Source: an uncultured Pseudoflavonifractor sp.
GTDB lineage: Bacteria; Bacillota; Clostridia; Oscillospirales; Oscillospiraceae
DNA length: 46,161 nucleotides
NCBI RefSeq assembly: GCF_944387275.1
Contig: NZ_CALXEG010000024.1
Span: 1 to 46,161, forward strand
Direction of reading: 5' to 3'
Shown here: positions 1 to 9,203 of the stretch, in pieces
How the letters are laid out: each line of letters begins with the position of its first letter
Numbering within the stretch: position 1 is the first letter of the stretch
Notes under the pieces: model-generated
What the model was told of the DNA's origin: nothing
Database searches by the model: none
What the model saw: the letters and a program-made list of their open reading frames with translations, nothing else
Made by a program: the position numbers and the translations under genes

Positions 1-132
1 AACCCGGCCCGGGCCATCGGCATCTACAGCCGGTGCGGCAGCCTGGAGAGCGGCAAGTGGGCCAACGTGGTGCTGCTCAACAGAGACCTGTCCATCCGCA
101 ACGTGATCTTCAAGGGCAAAGTAGTGAAATAA
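1..132 (+). CDS. nagA: N-acetylglucosamine-6-phosphate deacetylase, C-terminal end (partial)
   Basis: The window opens inside this gene; only the last 43 codons are visible, ending with TAA at 130-132. The visible protein begins NPARAIGIYSRCGSLESGKW and continues with VVLLNRDLSI. This is the typical closing block of NagA and related amidohydrolases, where the strand that rejoins the small beta domain reads NPA-x-x-LG-x-x-x-x-G-x-I-x-x-G-x-x-AD. NagA removes the acetyl group from GlcNAc-6-phosphate in the cytoplasm. Only the tail is seen, so another amidohydrolase of the same superfamily cannot be excluded. A strong terminator follows at once, so the gene ends its transcript here. Confidence 0.65.
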   Translation, partial: NPARAIGIYSRCGSLESGKWANVVLLNRDLSIRNVIFKGKVVK

Positions 133-146
133 CCGCACAATTGTGC

Positions 147-184
147 AAAAATAGCCGTCCCAGTTGGGGACGGCTATTTTTTTA
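147..184 (+). terminator. Intrinsic terminator after nagA
   Basis: A stem of AAAATAGCCGTCCC pairs with GGGACGGCTATTTT around a short AGTTG-like loop and runs into a T tract. It lies 15 bases after the nagA stop. A separate perfect 12-base palindrome, GCACAATTGTGC, sits just before it at 135-146. Confidence 0.9.
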
Positions 185-214
185 TCCGGGCCGGAACAGG
201 GCGCGGCCTGACGA

Positions 215-243
215 TTGCCGGGAACGCGCCGTTGTGGTAAGAT
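215..243 (+). promoter_or_regulatory. Sigma-A promoter of the GH35 beta-galactosidase
   Basis: The -35 box TTGCCG (215-220) and the -10 box TAAGAT (238-243) are 17 bases apart, and TGG directly before the -10 makes it an extended -10. It is about 50 bases before the start codon. Confidence 0.7.
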
Positions 244-294
244 GGTCCACAGCACAGGGGCGGCGCCACGCCGTCCCGGACAGGGAGGCATCAT

Positions 295-2034
295 ATGAGC
301 CGCTTTGAAATCAGAGAGCAATTCTACCTGGACGGCGCGCCCTTCAAAATCATCTCGGGCGCCATCCACTACTTCCGGGTCCACCCGGCCTACTGGCGGG
401 ACCGGCTGGAGAAGCTGCGGGCCATGGGCTGCAACTGCGTGGAGACCTATGTGCCCTGGAACCTCCATGAGCCTGCGCCGGGACAGTTCCGCTTTGAGGG
501 CGGGCTGGACCTGGCCGCCTTTCTGCGCACGGCCCAGGCGGTGGGACTGTACGCCATCGTCCGCCCCTCGCCCTACATCTGCGCCGAGTGGGAGTTCGGC
601 GGTCTGCCCGCCTGGCTGCTGTCCGGGGAGGATATGCCCCTCCGGTCCTCCGAGGGCCCCTTTCTCTCCCACGTGGCCAGGTACTACAGGCGGCTCTTCC
701 AGGAGCTGGCCCCCATGCAGATCGACCGGGGCGGGCCGGTGCTCCTGATGCAGGTGGAGAATGAGTTCGGCGTCTGGGGCAGGGAGGACCCGGCCTACCT
801 GGAGGGCCTGGCCGGGCTGATGCGGGAGAACGGCGCCACCGTGCCCTTCATCACGGCGGACAACCTGGACGAGCACGCCCTGGACCGGGGCGGCATGGTC
901 GGCGCGCTGTCCACCGTCAACTTCGGCTCCGGCGCAGCGGAGAAGCTGGAGGTGCTCCGGCCCCACGCCAAGGGCGGCCCGCTGATGGTCACCGAGTTCT
1001 GGGTGGGGTGGTTTGACGCCTGGGGGGACGTGCACCACACCGCCGGGGCGGAGGAGAACGCCGCCGACCTGGATGAGATCCTGCGCCGGGGCAGCGTGAA
1101 CTTCTACATGTTCCACGGCGGCACCAACCCGGGGCTGTACAACGGCTCCAACTACTTTGACCACCTCACCCCCGACGTGACCTCCTACGACTACGACTCC
1201 CCCCTCACCGAGGACGGCCGGGAGACGGAGAAATACCGGGCCTTCCAGCGGGTCATCGGGAAATACGCCCCCATCCCCCGGGTGGAGCTGACCACGGAGA
1301 TCGTCCGCCGGGGCTACGGCGCTCTGGAGGCGTCGGGCCGGGTGGGCCTCTTTGACGCCCTGGACAGTCTGGGACAGCCCGTGGCGCTGGACACCCCCAG
1401 ATCCATGGAGCGGCTGGGCCAGAGCTGCGGGTATATCCTCTACCGGACCACCCTGCCCGCAGGGACCCGGGCCAAGTGTCTGGAACTGACAAACGCGGCG
1501 GACCGGGCCTTGATTTTCCTGGACGGCGTGCCGGCGCTCACCCTGATGGACCGGGCGCTGGAGGGCCCCCACAGCGTGGACTGGGCGCTGGAGCGTGACA
1601 CCCGCCTGGACATCCTGGTGGAGAACCTGGGCCGGGTGAACTACGGCCCCAGGATGGCCCGGCAGCGCAAGGGCATCGACGGTCCGGTGCTGCTGGACGG
1701 CGTGCCGGTGACCGATTGGCAGGCCTGGCCCCTGCCCATGGAGGGGCTGGAGGGCCTGAAGTTCGTCGGCCGGGCGGCGGGCCCCGCCTTCTACCGCTTC
1801 ACCTTCCGCCCGGAGGAGCGGGGGGACACCTTCCTGGACACCACGGGCTGGGGCAAGGGCTGCGCCCTGCTCAACGGGGTGAATATCGGCCGCTTCTGGG
1901 ACATCGGCCCCCAGCGCAGGCTGTACATCCCCGGCCCCATGCTCAAGGAGGGGGAGAACGAGCTCATCCTCTTCGAGAGCGAGGGACGCTCCCCCGGGAC
2001 CGTGACCCTGGCGGCGGAGCCCGACCTGGGCTGA
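295..2034 (+). CDS. Beta-galactosidase, glycoside hydrolase family 35
   Basis: Hydrolyses terminal beta-linked galactose from glycans or oligosaccharides. The 579-residue protein has the GH35 TIM barrel over about residues 1-320, with the signature blocks SGAIHYFRVHP (21-31), ETYVPWNLHEP (50-60) and the acid/base glutamate in QVENEFG (Glu157). The nucleophile is most likely Glu234 in TEFW. FHGGTN is the usual conserved block further on. The C-terminal half is the beta-sandwich region common to bacterial members. There is no signal peptide, so it acts in the cytoplasm on imported oligosaccharides. GGGAGG at 282-287 precedes the ATG by seven bases. It has its own promoter. The neighbouring nagA suggests a role in amino-sugar or mucin glycan use, which is inference. 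Confidence 0.93.
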   Translation: MSRFEIREQFYLDGAPFKIISGAIHYFRVHPAYWRDRLEKLRAMGCNCVETYVPWNLHEPAPGQFRFEGGLDLAAFLRTAQAVGLYAIVRPSPYICAEWEFGGLPAWLLSGEDMPLRSSEGPFLSHVARYYRRLFQELAPMQIDRGGPVLLMQVENEFGVWGREDPAYLEGLAGLMRENGATVPFITADNLDEHALDRGGMVGALSTVNFGSGAAEKLEVLRPHAKGGPLMVTEFWVGWFDAWGDVHHTAGAEENAADLDEILRRGSVNFYMFHGGTNPGLYNGSNYFDHLTPDVTSYDYDSPLTEDGRETEKYRAFQRVIGKYAPIPRVELTTEIVRRGYGALEASGRVGLFDALDSLGQPVALDTPRSMERLGQSCGYILYRTTLPAGTRAKCLELTNAADRALIFLDGVPALTLMDRALEGPHSVDWALERDTRLDILVENLGRVNYGPRMARQRKGIDGPVLLDGVPVTDWQAWPLPMEGLEGLKFVGRAAGPAFYRFTFRPEERGDTFLDTTGWGKGCALLNGVNIGRFWDIGPQRRLYIPGPMLKEGENELILFESEGRSPGTVTLAAEPDLG

Positions 2035-2043
2035 GGGGGCGGA

Positions 2044-2072
2044 TTGCCTTTTTCCCGCCGCCGGGTTATACT
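2044..2072 (+). promoter_or_regulatory. Sigma-A promoter of topB
   Basis: TTGCCT (2044-2049) and TATACT (2067-2072) are separated by 17 bases, with the topB ribosome site starting about 19 bases downstream. Confidence 0.75.
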
Positions 2073-2106
2073 GTTGCTATGACTTCGAAAAAGGAGCGTG
2101 AGGACG

Positions 2107-4293
2107 GTGTCCAAGACGCTGGTACTGGCAGAAAAACCCTCTGTGGGCCGGGAGCTGGCCCGGGTGCTGGGCTGCAAACACCAGGGAGAGGGCTGCCTGG
2201 AGGGGGACCGATATGTGGTCACCTGGGCCCTGGGCCATCTGGTGGAGCTGTCGCCCCCGGAGGAGTACGACAAGGCCTGGGCCAAGTGGGACATGCTCAC
2301 CCTGCCCATGCTGCCCGAGAAGATGAAGACCCAGGTCATCCCCCAGACCGGCCGCCAGTTCCGGGCCGTCCAGGCCCTCATGCGCCGGGGAGACATCTCC
2401 GACCTGGTCATCGCCACCGACTCGGGCCGCGAGGGCGAGCTGGTGGCCCGGTGGATCATGGAGAAGGCGGGCTGGAAGAAGCCGGCCAAACGGCTGTGGA
2501 TCTCCTCCCAGACCGACAAGGCCATCAAGGAGGGCTTCGCCCACCTGCGCCCGGCATCGGAGTACGACAACCTGTTCCGCTCCGCCCGGGCCCGCAGCGA
2601 GGCCGACTGGCTGGTGGGCCTGAACGTGACCAGGGCCCTGACCTGCAAGTTCAACGCCCAGCTCTCCGCCGGGCGGGTCCAGACCCCCACCCTGGCCCTT
2701 ATCGTGGACCGGGAGCAGGAGATCCGCCGGTTCGTGCCCAAGGACTTCTTCACCCTGGTGGCCAAAACTCCCGGCTTCACTGCCACCTGGCGGGACAAGA
2801 AGGGCCAGGCCAGGATCTTTGACCGGGCGCAGGCCGAGGCTCTGGCCAAGAAGCTGGAGGGCAAGACCGGCGTGCTCACCCAGGTGAAGAAGACCTGGAA
2901 GCAGACCCCGCCGCCCCCGGCCTACGACCTGACCGAGCTCCAGCGGGACGCCAACCGGAAGTACGCCTACTCCGCCAAGGAGACGCTGTCCATCATGCAG
3001 AATCTCTACGAGATTCACAAGGTGCTCACCTACCCCCGCACCGACTCCCGCTACATCTCCGACGACGTGGTGCCCACCCTGCCGGAGCGTCTGCGCAGCG
3101 TGATGGTGGACGAGTACAAGCCCCTGGCCCAGCAGATCATGCGCAATCGTCCCCTCCAGACCCGGTATCTGGTCAACAACGCCAAGGTCACCGACCACCA
3201 CGCCATCATCCCCACCGAGGAGCAGCCCGACCTGTGGCGGCTCACCGGGCCGGAGCGGAACATCTACGACCTGGTGGTCCGCCGGTTCCTGGCGGTGCTG
3301 CTGCCCCCCTTCACCTACGAGGAGATCCGCCTGACCATGACGGTGGACGGGGAGACCTTCACCGCCCGGGGCAAGATCGTGAAGGACCAGGGCTGGAAGG
3401 CGGCCTACAGCTGCTTCACCCTGGAGGAGGACGAGGGCGCCGCCGAGGACGAGGACGCGGAGCAGAACCTGCCGCCCCTGAGCCAGGGGGACAAGATCAA
3501 GCTGACCGGGCTGCAGATCAACGCGGGCAAGACGGCGCCCCCCAAGCGGTACACCGAGGCCACCCTCCTCACCGCCATGGAGCACCCCCAGGCCCAGGTG
3601 AAGGACGCGGAGCAGTCCCGCATCCTGGAGGAGACCGGCGGCCTGGGCACCCCGGCCACCCGGGCGGACATCATCGAGAAGCTGTTCTCCGCCTTCTACA
3701 TCGAGCGGCGGGGCAAGGAGCTCTATCCCACCTCCAAGGGTATCCAGGTGGTGGAGCTGGCCCCTTCCGACCTGCGCAGCGCCCAGCTCACCGCCAAATG
3801 GGAGAAGCGGCTGGGGGATATCGCCCAGGGCAGGGAGAAGGAGAGCGCCTTTGTGGGGGAGATGCGGTCCTACGCCTCCCGGCTGGTGAGCGAGGTCAAG
3901 GCCAGCGACGCGTCCTACCACCACGACAACCAGACCCGCACCCCATGCCCCGACTGCGGCAAGTACCTGCTCAAGGTCAAGACCAAGCGGGGGGAGATGC
4001 TGGTGTGTCCCGACCGGGAGTGCGGCTACCGCCGCAGCGTCAAGCAGATCACCAACGCCCGCTGCCCCAACTGCCATAAGAAGATGGAGCTGCGGGGCGA
4101 GGGGGAGAAGCAGATGTTCGCCTGTGTGTGCGGCTACCGGGAGAAGCTGAGCGACTTCAAGAAGCGCCGCTCGGAGAAATCAGCAGGCAAGGGGGATGTG
4201 CGCCGCTATTTGGAGCAGCAGGACCGCCGGGAGGAGCAGGGCTCCTCGGCCATGGCGGAGCAGCTGAAGAAGTGGCTGGAGCAGAACAAATAG
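2107..4293 (+). CDS. topB: DNA topoisomerase III
   Basis: Type IA topoisomerase that cuts one strand through a 5'-phosphotyrosine and resolves linked or recombining DNA. The Toprim domain is at the N-terminus (LVLAEKPSVGREL, then ATDSGREGE with the acidic metal site). The catalytic tyrosine is in YPRTDSRYI (Tyr309 counted from this start). The C-terminus has two zinc-ribbon-like blocks, CPDCGKY...CPDRECGY and CPNC...CVCGY, and a charged tail. I chose GTG 2107 rather than GTG 2098 because AAGGAG (2091-2096) is 10 bases from 2107 but only one base from 2098, and because the family begins with (M)SKTLVLAEKPS. The length of 728 residues is normal for TopB with zinc ribbons. Confidence 0.95.
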   Translation: MSKTLVLAEKPSVGRELARVLGCKHQGEGCLEGDRYVVTWALGHLVELSPPEEYDKAWAKWDMLTLPMLPEKMKTQVIPQTGRQFRAVQALMRRGDISDLVIATDSGREGELVARWIMEKAGWKKPAKRLWISSQTDKAIKEGFAHLRPASEYDNLFRSARARSEADWLVGLNVTRALTCKFNAQLSAGRVQTPTLALIVDREQEIRRFVPKDFFTLVAKTPGFTATWRDKKGQARIFDRAQAEALAKKLEGKTGVLTQVKKTWKQTPPPPAYDLTELQRDANRKYAYSAKETLSIMQNLYEIHKVLTYPRTDSRYISDDVVPTLPERLRSVMVDEYKPLAQQIMRNRPLQTRYLVNNAKVTDHHAIIPTEEQPDLWRLTGPERNIYDLVVRRFLAVLLPPFTYEEIRLTMTVDGETFTARGKIVKDQGWKAAYSCFTLEEDEGAAEDEDAEQNLPPLSQGDKIKLTGLQINAGKTAPPKRYTEATLLTAMEHPQAQVKDAEQSRILEETGGLGTPATRADIIEKLFSAFYIERRGKELYPTSKGIQVVELAPSDLRSAQLTAKWEKRLGDIAQGREKESAFVGEMRSYASRLVSEVKASDASYHHDNQTRTPCPDCGKYLLKVKTKRGEMLVCPDRECGYRRSVKQITNARCPNCHKKMELRGEGEKQMFACVCGYREKLSDFKKRRSEKSAGKGDVRRYLEQQDRREEQGSSAMAEQLKKWLEQNK

Positions 4294-4317
4294 AATACGG
4301 GGCACAGGATGAAACAG

Positions 4318-4352
4318 AATGGAGCCATGGGAAGACCATGGCTCCATTTTTT
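4318..4352 (+). terminator. Intrinsic terminator after topB
   Basis: A perfect 13-base stem AATGGAGCCATGG / CCATGGCTCCATT with a GAAGA loop is followed by a T run. Confidence 0.9.
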
Positions 4353-4447
4353 GAACATCGGGTTGGACCGTGTAAGAATTGGGCCATAAGGAGGGCTGAT
4401 ATGCTTTTTGCACAATGTCGGAAAAATAACACGCATTGATTTGGTAA

Positions 4448-4476
4448 TGTTCAACAGGAGGGCGGCGTGCTAAGAT
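4448..4476 (+). promoter_or_regulatory. Probable promoter of the ptsH-regulator-ptsI operon
   Basis: The -10 box TAAGAT (4471-4476) is extended by TGC. The -35 position 17 bases upstream holds TGTTCA, a weak match, so the promoter probably depends on the extended -10 or on an activator such as the PRD protein encoded in the operon. Confidence 0.45.
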
Positions 4477-4542
4477 GAGGTCAATCAAAAAAGAGAACCT
4501 TTCCATAGGGAAAACAGCAGAACAGAAAGGATGGAACTCATT

Positions 4543-4803
4543 ATGTACGAGGAAAAAATCACCATTCAGAATCAGAGCGGCCTGCACGCCCGTCCGGCCT
4601 CCGAGCTGGTCGAGGTCAGCTCCAAGTACGCAAGCGACATTATCCTGGTCCATGAGGACGACGAGATCAATGCCAAGAGCATCATCAGCGTGCTCTCCGG
4701 CGGCATCCTGCCCGGTATGGAGGTTATGCTCCAGGTGGAGGGGAGCGATGAGCGGGAGGCGGCCCAGGCGGTCTCCGCGCTGCTGCACAATCTGCCCGAC
4801 TGA
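4543..4803 (+). CDS. ptsH: Phosphocarrier protein HPr (PTS)
   Basis: Small cytoplasmic phosphocarrier that takes phosphate from enzyme I (encoded at 6879) and passes it to PTS IIA domains. The start at ATG 4543 gives 86 residues and puts the active histidine exactly at position 15 (SGLHARPA) and the regulatory serine at position 46 (NAKSI). ATG 4531 lies directly against the purine run AAAGG (4526-4530), whereas 4543 has GGATGGA about seven bases upstream. Ser46 is the site used by HPr kinase in Firmicutes, so the protein can take part in CcpA-type catabolite control. It is followed after 27 bases by the PRD regulator. A second HPr is encoded at 24576, so this one may serve the neighbouring alditol PTS. 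Confidence 0.93.
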   Translation: MYEEKITIQNQSGLHARPASELVEVSSKYASDIILVHEDDEINAKSIISVLSGGILPGMEVMLQVEGSDEREAAQAVSALLHNLPD

Positions 4804-4830
4804 CGAGACAAACGGAATGGAGGAGCGCAA

Positions 4831-6892
4831 GTGGAATTAAAGAGCCGACAGACCTATATCCTGCGCAGTCTGCTGGATGCGGAACAGGGCCTGACCTCCT
4901 CCTACCTGCTTCAGGTACTTGGCATTGCCAAACGGACCCTTTACTATGACGTGGAGAAGATCAACGACTATCTGGCGCAGTACCGGATGGGCCGCCTGGT
5001 GATCGGCGGGCAGCGCATCCGGGCGGAGATCTCCGACCGGGCGGCCCTGGACCGCCAGCTGCGCAAGAACAGCAGTTACTTCTTCTCCGTCGCCGAGCGC
5101 CGGGCCATGGAGATCCTCTACATCTCCCTGGCCAGCGAGGTGGTCACCATCAACCGCGTGATGGAGACCTTTGACGTGAGCAAAAACACCGCTCTGGCCG
5201 ACATCAAGATGATCCGGGAAGAGCTGGAGGCTCCACAGCGCCATCAAGGTGGGCTATCAGATCGAGGGCGAGGAGGCCACCATCCGCAAGCTGCTGTGGG
5301 CCCAGTTCCGCAAGCTGAACAACCCGGAGGGCACCTCTGCCGTCAAGAGCTTTCTCCAGCAGAGCACGGTGGCCCTCACCGGCAACGACATCGACTTCCT
5401 GAAGCTGTGCCGCTGCCTCATCAAACAGTACGAGTCCGACATTAAGGGCGACTGCTTCCTCAACGAGAGCGGCTTTGAGAGCATGATGATCCAGGCGTCC
5501 TGGATCCGCAGCCGGAAGGGCCACGAGATCAATATGAGCGGAGACGAGCAGTTTGCCCTGATGAAGACCCTGTCCTACCGCTCCGTGGAGTTCTCGGCCC
5601 AGAAGCTGGGGATCCTGGGCATGGGCATCTCCCCCAAGGAGACCTACTACATCACCTCCCTCTTTCTGGGCATCCAGACCACCGACTTTGCCACCCAGGA
5701 GGAGGAGGACAGCTACATCGCCGCCCTGGCGGAGCAGCTGATCTACAACTTTGAGCGCATCGCCTGCATCACCTTCCCCAACCGGGAGCGGCTCCACGGA
5801 CAGCTCAGCCACCACATCCGCCCCATGTACTACCGGCTGAAGTACGGCATCATGGACAAGAACCCGCTGGTGAAGGACATCCAGCGGATGTACCCGGCGG
5901 TGTACGACTTCACCCGCCGGGCCATGCTGGAGATCGACAGCAAGTTCCTCAAGGACATCTCGGAGGATGAGCTGTCCTACCTGTGCGTCTACTTTGCCAG
6001 CAATCTCAACGAGAAATTCCTCTCCCAGACCGAGACCACGGCGGAGGAGGAGGTGCTGATTATCGGCGCGGGCAATATGGCCACCGCCACGCTGGTGAAG
6101 GAGCAGCTGCAAAACCTCTTCGGCCTGTCCTTCCGGTACAGCGTCATCACGGTGGACCGGGTGCGCAAGTGGGAGCTGGACGACTACGCTCTGGTGGTCT
6201 CGCTGGTGCCCCTGAGCCCCCAGCAGCAGTGCGCCAAGCTGGTGCAGACCGGCCCCATCCTGACGGAGACCAACCAGCGGAAGATCATGGACGTGCTCAA
6301 GACCAACCGCACCATTGCCCGCCACGACCAGCTGATTCAGGACATCATCCGCATGGTGGAGCGGAACACATCCGGGGAAATGCAGACAGAACGGCTGTAC
6401 TTCGACCTGTTCCGCTATTTTGAGCGGCGGGACGGCGGGCGCAGCACGCCCCAGACCGCGGAGACCTTTGTGGAGAAGCTGCGCGCGGAGAACATCGTGT
6501 CTCTGCCTGACAACACCGGGTGGGGAGAGGCGGTGCTCCTGGGCGCGGAGCGGCTCCAGGGCGAGCGGCTGGCGGATAAAATGCAGAATCTGCTCAGCAA
6601 CCGAAAGGTACAGATGTACCGCTTCCACTCCGACGCGGTGCTGGTCCACTGCCCCATGCAGGGCGAGGTGAGCGCCAAGGTGGACGTGCGCATCCTGGTC
6701 TCCCGGGATGGGGTGGTGTGCCGGGACGGGGCAAAGGCGGGGGTCATCCTGTGCCTGAGTACGGTGGACCGGTACACCCACTGGAACACCCTTCAGGAGA
6801 TCTATCAGTATTTCAGCACGCCGGGCCATGTGGACGGCGTGAAGCAGCTTTACAGTCACCCAAAGGAGGAGACCAACCATGAAAGAGTTTAA
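4831..6892 (+). pseudogene. PRD-domain PTS transcriptional regulator (BglG/MtlR-like), split by a frameshift
   Basis: Two reading frames together encode one regulator of about 686 residues. The first part (GTG 4831 to about 5229) holds the helix-turn-helix region (LTSSYLLQVLGIAKRTLYYDVEKI) and a second HTH-like block. The frame then changes near 5230: the first frame runs into unrelated sequence, while from 5231 the other frame continues with LHSAIKVGYQIEGEEATIRK, as the family expects. The second part contains two PRD domains (LHGQLSHHIRPMYYRLKYG is typical), a IIB-like domain lacking the usual cysteine (IIGAGNMATATLVKEQLQNL) and a IIA-like C-terminus. Such proteins are switched by HPr and IIB phosphorylation and control PTS sugar operons. 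The shift is 3n+2 bases lost or 3n+1 gained, in a small TGGAG-G-CTCCA palindrome. It may be a true mutation or a sequence error. Confidence 0.85.
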
Positions 6893-8594
6893 GGGACTTT
6901 CCGGCGCCAGAGGCCAGGCCCTTCTGCCCGCTCTGGTGCTGAGCCGGGCGGCGATTGCGCCAGAAAAACGGCAGACGGACGACCCGGAGGGGGAGATCGC
7001 CCGGTTCGAGGCCATCCGGGCCGCCTACGCCTTTGAGCTGGACGGGCTGAAGGAGAAGACCGCCAGGGAGAACGGGGAAGAGGCCTCCGCCATTATGAAG
7101 GCCTACGCCGTCATCGCCCGGGACGACTTTTTCTTCAAAAAGCCCATGAAGCAGGTGCGCAGCGAGGGCGTGGCCGCCGACTGGGCCGTGGCCGCCGAGC
7201 GGGACAAGGTCTGCGCCAAGTTCGCCGCCATGGAAGATCCCTACATGAAGGCCCGTGCCGACGACATCCGCAACGTGTGCGACGAGCTGATCCGGCGTCT
7301 CAACGGGGTCTCCTCCGTGGTTGAGGTGCAGGGGGACGGCCCGGTGATCCTGGTGGCCGAGGACCTGACGCCGGAGGACACCATCCGGATCGACAAGTCC
7401 AAGCTGGGCGGCTTCATCACCGAGCGGGGCGGCGTCACCTCCCACGCGGTGATCCTGGCCAAGACGCTGGGCATCCCGGCGGTGGTGGGCTGCGAAGGCA
7501 TTCTGTCCGCCGCCCGGACGGGAGAGCAGATCTATCTCAACGGCGACGAGGGCTGGGCGGCGGTGGAGCCCGACCGGGAGATGGCCGAGCGGTTCACCGC
7601 GGCGGATGCGGCCCAGAAGGCCATGGCGGAGCGGTACGCCCAGGCGGCCAAGCAGCCCGCCGTCACCCGGGACGGCCACAAGGTCCAGGTGTGCGTCAAC
7701 TCGGGCGACAGCGAGAGCGCCAAGGCGTTCCGCCCCGACCGCTGCGACGGCATCGGATTGTTCCGCACGGAGTTCCTCTTCATGGGCCAGCAGGACTACC
7801 CCTCTGAGGAGTTCCAGTACCAGGCCTACCGCGCCGTTGCCGAGGCGGCGGAGGGCAAGGAGGTCATTATCCGCACGCTGGACATCGGCGGCGACAAGCA
7901 GCTGGGCTATATGGACCTGCCCAAGGAGAGCAATCCCTTCCTGGGCTACCGGGCCATCCGCCTGTGCCTGGACCGGAAGGAGATTTTCCTCACCCAGCTG
8001 CGGGCCATTCTCCGGGCCTCCGCCCACGGCAATCTGAAGATCATGTTCCCCATGATCGTCACCCTGGAGGAGCTGCGGGAGGCCAAGGCCCTCACCGCCC
8101 GGGCCATGGCCGATCTGGACGCCAGAGGCCTGCCCCACGCGGAGCATGTGCCCCTGGGCATTATGGTGGAGACCCCGGCGGCCGTGATGCTCTCCGACAA
8201 GCTGGCCGAAGAGGCGGAGTTCTTCTCCATCGGCACCAACGACCTGATCCAGTACACCACGGCCACCGACCGGCAGAACGAGCGGGTGCAGTATCTCTAC
8301 ACGCCCTGCAATCTCTCTGTGCTCCGTTCGGTCCATACCGTGATCCGCAACGGGCACAAGGCGGGCATCCCCGTGGGCATGTGCGGCGAGGCGGCCTCTG
8401 ACGAGCGGCTGCTGCCTCTGCTGCTGGCCATGGGGCTGGACGAATTCTCCGTGGTGCCCGCCCAGGCGGGGAAGGTGAAGTACATGGTGCAGCAGGCGGA
8501 CTATGCCGCCCTCTCCGGTCTGCCCGACGCGCTGTGGGAGCAGAAGACCATAGAGGACGCCTGCCGCCTTCTGGACCGGTACGCCATCCGCTGA
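6879..8594 (+). CDS. ptsI: Phosphoenolpyruvate-protein phosphotransferase (PTS enzyme I)
   Basis: Transfers phosphate from PEP to HPr, the first step of all PTS uptake. The 571 residues match the family. The HPr-binding helical domain is at the N-terminus, followed by the swivelling phosphohistidine domain with GGVTSHAVILAK (His189 is the phosphorylated residue). The C-terminal PEP barrel carries LFRTEFLF, LKIMFPMI and MCGEAASDE with the catalytic cysteine at about residue 502. AAAGGAGGA at 6862-6870 sits eight bases before the ATG, and the start overlaps the end of the upstream regulator by 14 bases, so the two are translationally linked. The regulator-ptsI-PTS arrangement suggests a dedicated or co-regulated PTS set. 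Confidence 0.96.
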   Translation: MKEFKGLSGARGQALLPALVLSRAAIAPEKRQTDDPEGEIARFEAIRAAYAFELDGLKEKTARENGEEASAIMKAYAVIARDDFFFKKPMKQVRSEGVAADWAVAAERDKVCAKFAAMEDPYMKARADDIRNVCDELIRRLNGVSSVVEVQGDGPVILVAEDLTPEDTIRIDKSKLGGFITERGGVTSHAVILAKTLGIPAVVGCEGILSAARTGEQIYLNGDEGWAAVEPDREMAERFTAADAAQKAMAERYAQAAKQPAVTRDGHKVQVCVNSGDSESAKAFRPDRCDGIGLFRTEFLFMGQQDYPSEEFQYQAYRAVAEAAEGKEVIIRTLDIGGDKQLGYMDLPKESNPFLGYRAIRLCLDRKEIFLTQLRAILRASAHGNLKIMFPMIVTLEELREAKALTARAMADLDARGLPHAEHVPLGIMVETPAAVMLSDKLAEEAEFFSIGTNDLIQYTTATDRQNERVQYLYTPCNLSVLRSVHTVIRNGHKAGIPVGMCGEAASDERLLPLLLAMGLDEFSVVPAQAGKVKYMVQQADYAALSGLPDALWEQKTIEDACRLLDRYAIR

Positions 8595-8607
8595 CAGGAG
8601 GAAGCCT

Positions 8608-9036
8608 ATGAAAAACACCGGGAAAAAGGAAAAGGAAGCGGTACAGCCGGAGAAGTACCTCTGGTGCGCGAAGATGACGGACAGCCGGGACTATATCATC
8701 AACCCGGAGGCCCGGCATGAGCTGCCCTGCTGCTGTGAGGCGTGCTTTGACCAGGTGAAGGCCTTTGTGGAACGGGACAAACGGTTCCGCATGCCCTTCT
8801 ATCTGGCCCTGGCGGTCCTGGTGGTGGCCAATCTCTTCTTCTTCGGCCTGCTGCCGGATGTCCGCTGGCGGTATCTGCCCATGCTGGGCATCGGCGTGCT
8901 GGCGGCGGTGTTCCCCTATGTGTTCGCCAGCTATGAGCGCTACCAGGCCATCGGCCTGCGCCGCACCACGGTGATCGTGCGGGTGCTGGCCAGCGCGGTG
9001 GCGGTCTTTGCGGCGGTGCTCATCGTGGTGGGCTGA
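8608..9036 (+). CDS. Uncharacterised membrane protein with an N-terminal cysteine cluster
   Basis: I do not recognise a named family. The 142-residue protein starts with a charged stretch and then a cysteine cluster (Cys20, then Cys41-43 and Cys46 in CCCEAC) that could bind a metal. Three hydrophobic segments follow at about residues 63-82, 90-108 and 121-142, so the cysteine region would be a cytoplasmic or peripheral head. AGGAGGAAG precedes the ATG, 13 bases after the ptsI stop, so it is the last gene of the ptsH-ptsI operon. The linkage suggests a part in PTS regulation or membrane attachment, but nothing in the sequence proves that. Confidence 0.8.
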   Translation: MKNTGKKEKEAVQPEKYLWCAKMTDSRDYIINPEARHELPCCCEACFDQVKAFVERDKRFRMPFYLALAVLVVANLFFFGLLPDVRWRYLPMLGIGVLAAVFPYVFASYERYQAIGLRRTTVIVRVLASAVAVFAAVLIVVG

Positions 9037-9056
9037 CGGCGGAAGTTTGTCGTACA

Positions 9057-9148
9057 TTTCACACAAAGGGGCTCACATTTTTGCAAATTTAGGTGTGCAT
9101 GTTGTGAAAAAACCTGGCCTTTTTTCCAAAGCGGGCCTGTGCTATTCT
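9057..9148 (+). promoter_or_regulatory. Promoter region of the alditol PTS operon
   Basis: The -10 box TATTCT (9143-9148) is extended by TGC and its -35 position is only a T run, which fits an activated promoter. Upstream lies an inverted repeat, TTTCACACAA (9057-9066) and TTGTGAAA (9102-9109), a candidate operator for the PRD regulator. Function is inferred from position only. Confidence 0.4.
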
Positions 9149-9203
9149 TACACCAGAAACGAAGCTCCGGAGGCTGCGTGATACATCGCAAATACGTTGG
9201 GAG

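Noticed and set aside
9111..9130. Possible sigma-54 promoter before the PTS operon
   Set aside because: TGGCC is present but the GC at the required -12 distance is missing, and the PRD regulator has no AAA+ domain to activate sigma-54.
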